DNA from: SXOA01 sp051004015
GTDB lineage: Bacteria; Planctomycetota; Planctomycetia; Pirellulales; Pirellulaceae
Assembly: GCA_051004015.1 (NCBI GenBank)
Contig: JBPCKT010000029.1
Span: 1-64,000 of the forward strand
DNA length: 64,000 bases
Reading direction: 5' to 3'
Below the pieces are notes generated by a model. It did not search any database, was not told the DNA's origin, and saw only the letters and a program-made list of their open reading frames with translations. Made by a program: the position numbers and the translations under genes. Positions 59,701 through 64,000 of this stretch are shown in pieces (within the stretch, counting starts at the first letter, position 1; every line of letters starts with the position of its first letter).

Positions 59701-60191
59701 AATTGGAGGCGTGGGTGGGGGCCAGCCGTCAGGAGCCCATTCCCTTGCAAACAAATCAATATTTGTTCAGCAGCTTCGGAAGTGTTGAGAGCATCCAGCT
59801 CTTCGGCGCTTCGCGGCGCGCGATATTGGCTATCGCGGGCGCTCTAGTGCTGGGGCTGGGACTATTGCTGCTCCATCTCCGCTTTTTGCGGCACCCGGCG
59901 ACGGCCCTGTCGATTGCGGTGGGCCTAGGCACGGCCGCGCTGATTTGGCCGGTGGCTGGACTCTTGTTGGCTCAGGGTGCGGCGCTGGCACTTACCGTGG
60001 TGGGAGTCACCGTGCTTTGGCAATGGGGAATTTCCGGCCAGTCCGGTTGGGCGACCTCCGAGATAGTGCGTGAACTCCCATCCCACCGAGACCGCCCTTC
60101 CACAACCGCAGCCGCCCCGCGTGCCGAGGCTCCAGCACCGGCTTCCACGGCAACCGCGCCGCTGATGGGCGCGGGGGAGGCCCAGATATGA
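56793..60191 (+). CDS. Giant envelope protein with C-terminal membrane segments
   Basis: 1132 residues. The ATG at 56793 is the best start; the frame is open further upstream. A signal-type hydrophobic segment (LLAALPFVAASGLCQLRLIGVMAVLAVGPTLASAQ), partly encoded by a dispersed 27-nt repeat, leads to a region with DSKGNLVPVLGMTFEEFEKLLKLKQG. The long middle is beta-rich without a known family. The C-terminal end has about three membrane helices (AILAIAGALVLGLGLLLLHLRFL; ATALSIAVGLGTAALIWPVAG; ALTVVGVTVLWQWGIS). Its last bases overlap the start of the next gene (ATGA). It probably forms one envelope complex with the next gene product. Confidence 0.75.
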   Translation: MPRGIYRPNLLAALPFVAASGLCQLRLIGVMAVLAVGPTLASAQTDEPPKKETPGSPAAGTKIPAGPMTSGASDLDTFLLRDSKGNLVPVLGMTFEEFEKLLKLKQGLAPAQPPPYVLDGLSISGIVQNQLATLEVTATVRIRDEGWVRVPLKMNKGVLRDDPKYTGPGEQFTTFDAAEGYQCWLKGVDAKPHVVKLTIVCPVHETGTQSRLEILLPRATESSLKLVVSLEKAEGSLKAGNEGIVSAKSSSGGKSEVEVIGPGGDLQLTWQPAQGMSAEARQLLDASGEIVVRIEGRNRIGSDARLKVRSFGSPVEVFRVRLPAGMEWVPTNPTGYSVTPVSAAGVQKAQEVEVKLDRPSSGITEIRLLASLAPGAEPAGGALQPARFEVLGAVRQRGVIDFAIDGDWSLEWTEDASTRRVDVPADAAAAALKSVARFEYFRQPCPLQLKVAARPTRLVIEPTYLIFVEPQLLRLEATLKCRVRGARPPRLAIALGDWQLDRAGPEALVEQELLDVAQNPLSLPLKAGPTGELELKLELHKETTPGSSWIAFDLPRPVADLLDPASVIVLASDNVEIVPRTREVSGLTSDDLPQSIKLPDRQQPPLVYRDLGYAGSSHFSADFQVRTRQVMVDAAAHLRFGPQGVAVEQQLVYRIFYEPQRTFTLLVPETLAARGEIKVLLANQSLLLAPAPATASASGPSLARYQVTVPQEQRGNVKLLVQYSLPLPALNADKPAELTVPLVIPVEDEVQSTSGQTLAATWSDSLEVELAAASSASFQPVTGVSSLRELQLSSARLLPAARWKLTPANPSSGSTVAVSRLWLQSVFSDQGRQDRAAWKLQTSARELTLILPAGTDMDGVELALDGQKLAGARSERNTVHVPLLSGSTPRDRVLEAWFAVPGELPRGDSLQTRMPAPRLQGVSHIRAVYWQLCLPADRHLMADPAGFSPEMQYSWRTWFWDRRGTKSQEELEAWVGASRQEPIPLQTNQYLFSSFGSVESIQLFGASRRAILAIAGALVLGLGLLLLHLRFLRHPATALSIAVGLGTAALIWPVAGLLLAQGAALALTVVGVTVLWQWGISGQSGWATSEIVRELPSHRDRPSTTAAAPRAEAPAPASTATAPLMGAGEAQI
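56835..56861 (-). repeat. 27-nt dispersed repeat, copy f (encodes signal-peptide core)
   Basis: On the minus strand ACACAAGCCTGAAGCGGC...ACGAAGGG. On the plus strand it is read as the hydrophobic stretch ALPFVAASGLCQ inside the signal sequence of the gene at 56793. Confidence 0.75.
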
Positions 60192-63100
60192 GCGCCCGCG
60201 GAGCCACAAATTTCGGCCTGAATTCCTTGTTCGTCGTTGTTGCATTATTTGTCACAATGTCCGCACTTGCGGCCGATCCGCCAAGTCAGCCAGAGACTCT
60301 GCGATACCGCCGGATCTACGTTCCTGTTGACGAGCTAAATTCGCAGGCCCGCGGGATGATTCCGCTCAAGCGCGAGGAGTTTGAGCGGCGGATTGCCGCC
60401 TGGACCGCGCGTCAGCCAAACTCTCTCGCCGCGCAGGTGAGGGTCGAGCGGGCGGTCTACGCTGCGCGACTGGCAGGGGACCAATTTATCGACGGCAACG
60501 CGCGGTTGGACGTGGTAAGTGCGGCGCGCGAACCGGTGCTGCTGACATGGGAGAGCACGCTGGCCATTGGCAAACCGCTCTGGAACGAGCAGCCTCCGCG
60601 CCCGGCCAGAATGGGAACCACGCCCGCGGGCACAACCGCTCTGCTGGTCGAAAAGAGCGGGCAATTAACAGTCCCCTGGACCCTTCGGGGAGCCGTGTCC
60701 GAGGCACAGGAGACGTCCTTCAATCTGCACCTGCCCAAGGCCGCCATCACCCGCCTGGTCCTGCAGCTTCCCGCCGGTCTAATCCTGGAAACCACTGCAG
60801 GCATTGTCGCTCGTCTGGAACCAGGCGCCGTGGAAAACCGGCTCTTGCCGACGAGTGTCGGCGCCCTCAGCACCAACTGGCTGGTTGAGCTGGGTGGGCT
60901 TACTCAGGTGCAGTTGCGGGTGAAGAGTGCGGAAAGGGCAGCCAAGACCGGCGGCATCATGCTCGTGCGGGAATCGGCGACTCATATTCTTTCGCCGGTG
61001 GATGTGAGTAGCGAATTCGGTCTGCAACTGGACGTTCATCAAGCGGCTTTGAAAGCAATCAAGTTGGAAGTAGACGCGGATGCAAAAATCATCGGCATCC
61101 GTCAAGGTGCAGCCCCCCTTTCCTGGCGAGAAGTTGCCGCCATCACACCCCAGCAGACGGCACTACAAGTTGATCTGCCAGAATCGCTAACAGGCACCGG
61201 AAACGGACTGACAGTCAGCGTCGTTTCGCCGTTGGCACTGGACCGTCCCTGGCGTCTGCCGCGGCTGCGGCTGCTCGGCGGCTCCTGGCAAGAGGGGACC
61301 GCCAGCCTGGTCGTACCCCCGTCTTTGCACGTCAGCAGCATCCAGTTCACGGACGCCCGCCAGACCTCCATCAGCCCCGGCTCCATCGCACAGCCGCAAC
61401 GGACGTATCAATTCCAGTACCTGTCGCCGCTCGGCCAGGTTGCCGTGCAATCCTCCCGCGAGAATCCACAGCTTGATGTACTGGGGGGACTCGTCGTCCG
61501 GCATGAGACGACGCAACTTTCCGCCGTGCTCAATATTGACCTTTCGGTCAACACCGGCCAGCGTTTTATCGCGGAAGGAATCATCCACGAGGAGTGGACC
61601 GTGGACTCCGTGGACACCTCGCCGCCCGACTTGCTGGAAGAGCGACAGTTCATTCCCATCGATGGCCGCAAATTCGCCCTGCGGGTGCGCCTGGCTCGGC
61701 CGCTGACCCCCCAGGACAAAACGCGGCTGGTGATTCGGGCTCACCGTCCGTTGCCGGCGGTCGGGGAAAGCATCACCGCGCCCGCGCTCCGGCTGGTGGA
61801 TTTTCAAGATGAGCGCGATGAGCAGCTTGTAGTGGCGCTGCGGGCTACGGATAGCTCCCGCGAGTTTCAGTTGTCCGGCGATTTGGACTTGCTGCGAATT
61901 GATCCCGAGTCTGCTGCCCCAGAGGAGCTAAGCCTGCTCGATTCATCCGCCACCGGCCTTCTGTTCCGCCTCCATCGTCAGGGTGAAGGCTCGCGGGTTT
62001 CCCTGGTCCCCAGCGACCCGCGCTTCACCGTCGGCATAGAGTCCTCGGCGCACGCGCAGCGGGGAAAAATCGAGCACCACGCGGTCGCTCGCATCACCCC
62101 CACGTCATCCAGCCTCACGCGACTGATTGTCCGATCTTCCGGGCCGGTGCCCGCGGCCATGAAATGGAAGCTGGTTGGTGCGGGGGACCTGAGCATCGCC
62201 TCGCAGACACTCCTCCCCGCGCAATCTCCGCCCACGCCGGAAGGGCAAAAAGTGTCCGTCTGGGAACTCATCCTGAGCCGCGTTACCACGGAGCCACTCA
62301 CTCTGGAATCGACCTGGGAGACGTCGTTCTCTCAGGGAGAAGTGCTGCCGCTATTTTCATTTCCTGAAGCGGCTGCCCAGGATGGGCTGGTGCGAATCGA
62401 GGCCGGGCAGGGAGTGTCCCTGCAAATAGAAACCGAAGGGGCCAAGCCGGTTCCCGCGCCACTGGCGCCGGCAGGATCCTATTCGCCTATCCGCGGTTTG
62501 TTCCGCTATGAGCCGGGGCGTCAAGCGACAGTCGGTCTCAGGACACCGACCAAGGAGGACGCTCTGCCTGTTGCCTGGGCGAACAAATGCACGCTGAAGA
62601 GCCGTTTCTCACTGGACGGCGCGGCAATCCACGAAATTACCTGGCGGCTGGAAAACCACGGCCTCGACCGTTTTCCCTTCTCTTTGCCGGCGGGAGTTCG
62701 CCCGGTGCAGCTTTCGATTGATGGAGAAGGGGCGGCGATTCCTGTCCTCGATACCAAGGCGCAGCAACACTTTATTCCCCTGCCGGAGCAGCGTCGCCAT
62801 CCCGTCGTATCCCTGACGGTCGCCACGCGAGCCCCGGAAACATCCGGCTTTCTCGAGCATTACTGGTCGGCACCGCTGGTCACCACGCCCCTGCGGGTTC
62901 TTGACCGCCACTGGTTAGTGACGCTGCCGCCGGGTATTCAGCAAGTGGCCGGTGGAACGACAGCAAACGTCACGAACGCCAATCACTGGTATGAAATCTG
63001 GAAGTCTCGCCTGTGGGAAGTATTTTCGCTCTTGAGCGCGGGAGATAACGCGGAATTTGAGTCCCCTTGGTCCGAAACCAAGCCGCTAGTCGTGGTGATC

Positions 63101-64000
63101 TACTCGCCTGGTCTGGTGCGCACCTTGGGCATCGCCCTGGCGATCGCCGCCGCGAGCGTCGTGATTTGGCTGATTCCACGGCGTTTGATGGCCGTTCTCA
63201 TTTTCGCCGTTCTGTTCTCCGGTGCTGCGTTGCTGCTGCCGGCGGCCTGGTCGCCACTCGCTGCCGGTGTCTTTTGGGGGGCTCTCGTGGGGGGATTGTT
63301 CGGCCTCGCCCGTCCTTTCGCCGAATCTCGCCCTGTGGTCACGCGGCCGTCTCTGCCGAGCACCCGGACAAGGATCGCGAAAGGTCTGACGGCCTCCATT
63401 CTCTTTGTGGTGATGACTGCCAGCGATCAGGCTCCAGCAACCGCCGCACCCGACGAGCCCAGCCACAAAGCCGCGGTTGCTCAGCTTCATCGCGTCGTCA
63501 TTCCTGTCGACGCCGACCAGAAGCCACTGGGGGATTACGTCTACGTCTCGCTCGATTTCTACGCGCTCCTGTACCAGGCCCCCATGCGTGAACAGCTTCC
63601 GCCCTGGCTGCTACGGTCGGCAACCTATGAAATGCAGGTGTCCGAAGAGGGCGCTGCGGCGAGTGTCGTGATGCGTTTGGAACTGGAAACTCTTGTGGCG
63701 CAGGCCAAAGTTTCTCTGCCGCTCCGGCGAGGCGAAGTCCATCTGTTGGAAGGGCGAGCCACGTTGGAAGGGGAACCATTTTCGCTCGACTGGAACGACA
63801 CGGGGACCGCGCTCCGACTGGAAATTGAGCGCCCCGGACAGTACCAGCTCGCGCTCGCGTTTTCCGCGGCCGCGAAACCAGAGAATGGCACAGCAAAATG
63901 GGATTTCAGCATCCCCAAGACTCCGCGGTCAGCGCTCCGAATCAAGTCGCCCCTTCGGCCCGCCGATTGGCTCATGCCCGGCGCGCTGGGAGCTGTGGCG
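60188..64000 (+). CDS. Giant envelope protein, partial at window end
   Basis: At least 1271 residues, open to the window end. The ATG at 60188 overlaps the stop of the previous gene (ATGA), so the two are translationally coupled. A signal peptide (TNFGLNSLFVVVALFVTMSALAADPPS) leads to YRRIYVPVDELNSQARGMIPLKREEFERRI, and a long beta-rich region follows. Membrane segments lie at about 975-1045 (RTLGIALAIAAASVVIWLIP, LIFAVLFSGAALLLPAAW, AAGVFWGALVGGLFGLA), then a new exported-looking part with RVVIPVDADQKPLGDYVYVSLDFYALLYQ. The IPVD/VPVD module recurs. Unknown family; partner of the previous gene product. Confidence 0.75.
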   Translation, partial: MSARGATNFGLNSLFVVVALFVTMSALAADPPSQPETLRYRRIYVPVDELNSQARGMIPLKREEFERRIAAWTARQPNSLAAQVRVERAVYAARLAGDQFIDGNARLDVVSAAREPVLLTWESTLAIGKPLWNEQPPRPARMGTTPAGTTALLVEKSGQLTVPWTLRGAVSEAQETSFNLHLPKAAITRLVLQLPAGLILETTAGIVARLEPGAVENRLLPTSVGALSTNWLVELGGLTQVQLRVKSAERAAKTGGIMLVRESATHILSPVDVSSEFGLQLDVHQAALKAIKLEVDADAKIIGIRQGAAPLSWREVAAITPQQTALQVDLPESLTGTGNGLTVSVVSPLALDRPWRLPRLRLLGGSWQEGTASLVVPPSLHVSSIQFTDARQTSISPGSIAQPQRTYQFQYLSPLGQVAVQSSRENPQLDVLGGLVVRHETTQLSAVLNIDLSVNTGQRFIAEGIIHEEWTVDSVDTSPPDLLEERQFIPIDGRKFALRVRLARPLTPQDKTRLVIRAHRPLPAVGESITAPALRLVDFQDERDEQLVVALRATDSSREFQLSGDLDLLRIDPESAAPEELSLLDSSATGLLFRLHRQGEGSRVSLVPSDPRFTVGIESSAHAQRGKIEHHAVARITPTSSSLTRLIVRSSGPVPAAMKWKLVGAGDLSIASQTLLPAQSPPTPEGQKVSVWELILSRVTTEPLTLESTWETSFSQGEVLPLFSFPEAAAQDGLVRIEAGQGVSLQIETEGAKPVPAPLAPAGSYSPIRGLFRYEPGRQATVGLRTPTKEDALPVAWANKCTLKSRFSLDGAAIHEITWRLENHGLDRFPFSLPAGVRPVQLSIDGEGAAIPVLDTKAQQHFIPLPEQRRHPVVSLTVATRAPETSGFLEHYWSAPLVTTPLRVLDRHWLVTLPPGIQQVAGGTTANVTNANHWYEIWKSRLWEVFSLLSAGDNAEFESPWSETKPLVVVIYSPGLVRTLGIALAIAAASVVIWLIPRRLMAVLIFAVLFSGAALLLPAAWSPLAAGVFWGALVGGLFGLARPFAESRPVVTRPSLPSTRTRIAKGLTASILFVVMTASDQAPATAAPDEPSHKAAVAQLHRVVIPVDADQKPLGDYVYVSLDFYALLYQAPMREQLPPWLLRSATYEMQVSEEGAAASVVMRLELETLVAQAKVSLPLRRGEVHLLEGRATLEGEPFSLDWNDTGTALRLEIERPGQYQLALAFSAAAKPENGTAKWDFSIPKTPRSALRIKSPLRPADWLMPGALGAVA

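Overview
The window is GC-rich bacterial chromosome and almost certainly comes from a planctomycete, probably Pirellulales-like (an inference). The signs are an export motif LEQLEDRALLA near the N-terminus of a large secreted protein (49114-52335), an NPYESP-type small membrane protein (52369-52761), two giant proteins that start with the DPYYTWLGI pseudo-J-domain (28792-36287), many lipoproteins of unknown function, and short genes scattered on both strands with few long operons. No prophage, CRISPR array or intact insertion sequence is visible. The accessory signal is short: a parDE pair, a 208-bp MITE-like element, and many small palindromic or dispersed repeats.

Layout. 0.2-6.8 kb: a transglutaminase-like lipoprotein, a GNAT acetyltransferase, a lipoprotein, a translationally coupled minus-strand trio (secreted protein, LamG-like protein, NUDIX) and an NHL-repeat protein. 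6.8-7.6 kb: a gene-free stretch with a candidate structured RNA and a TGAATCA cluster. 7.6-13.1 kb: a minus-strand flagellar control operon, flhA-flhF-flhG-(small membrane protein)-fliA type sigma factor. 13.3-20.4 kb: two glycosyltransferases, a LolCDE/MacB-like ABC pair, smpB, lipA and a DegT-type sugar aminotransferase. 20.6-22.1 kb: a conserved hypothetical gene, a strong hairpin terminator and three tRNAs (Phe, Lys, Gln). 22.1-28.5 kb: a thioredoxin-like lipoprotein, ribokinase, a frameshifted PQQ-propeller gene, parDE, a second TGAATCA cluster and an isocitrate dehydrogenase. 28.8-36.3 kb: two tandem giant paralogues. 36.3-44.1 kb: eboE-like, a secreted protein, a KefB/YbaL-type antiporter, amt, trpD and tsaB. 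44.3-48.3 kb: two tandem phosphoesterases and yidC carrying a PDZ-like insert. 48.3-56 kb: repeat-rich spacers around a secreted Calx-beta/lipase-like giant, a YhcC-type radical SAM protein, an FHA protein and a MoxR ATPase. 56.8-64 kb: two overlapping genes for giant envelope proteins, the last running off the window.

The main unexplained structure is the non-coding and semi-coding repeat content. I see at least six independent short repeat families: a 27-nt dispersed repeat with six copies; a palindrome family with a fixed TCC centre and covarying stems; a 34-nt GGGGGC hairpin repeat; a CCGCTCAC palindrome; an ATTCGTCATT element; and TGAWTCA heptamer clusters. Several copies have become part of genes: read in frame (1084-1110, 23847-23880), forming a signal-peptide core (56835-56861), abutting a start codon (54643-54669), or supplying a stop codon (16985-16989, 53655-53673). 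This resembles REP/RPE-type elements, but I know of no name for these families. Only sequence reading was possible; no searches were run.
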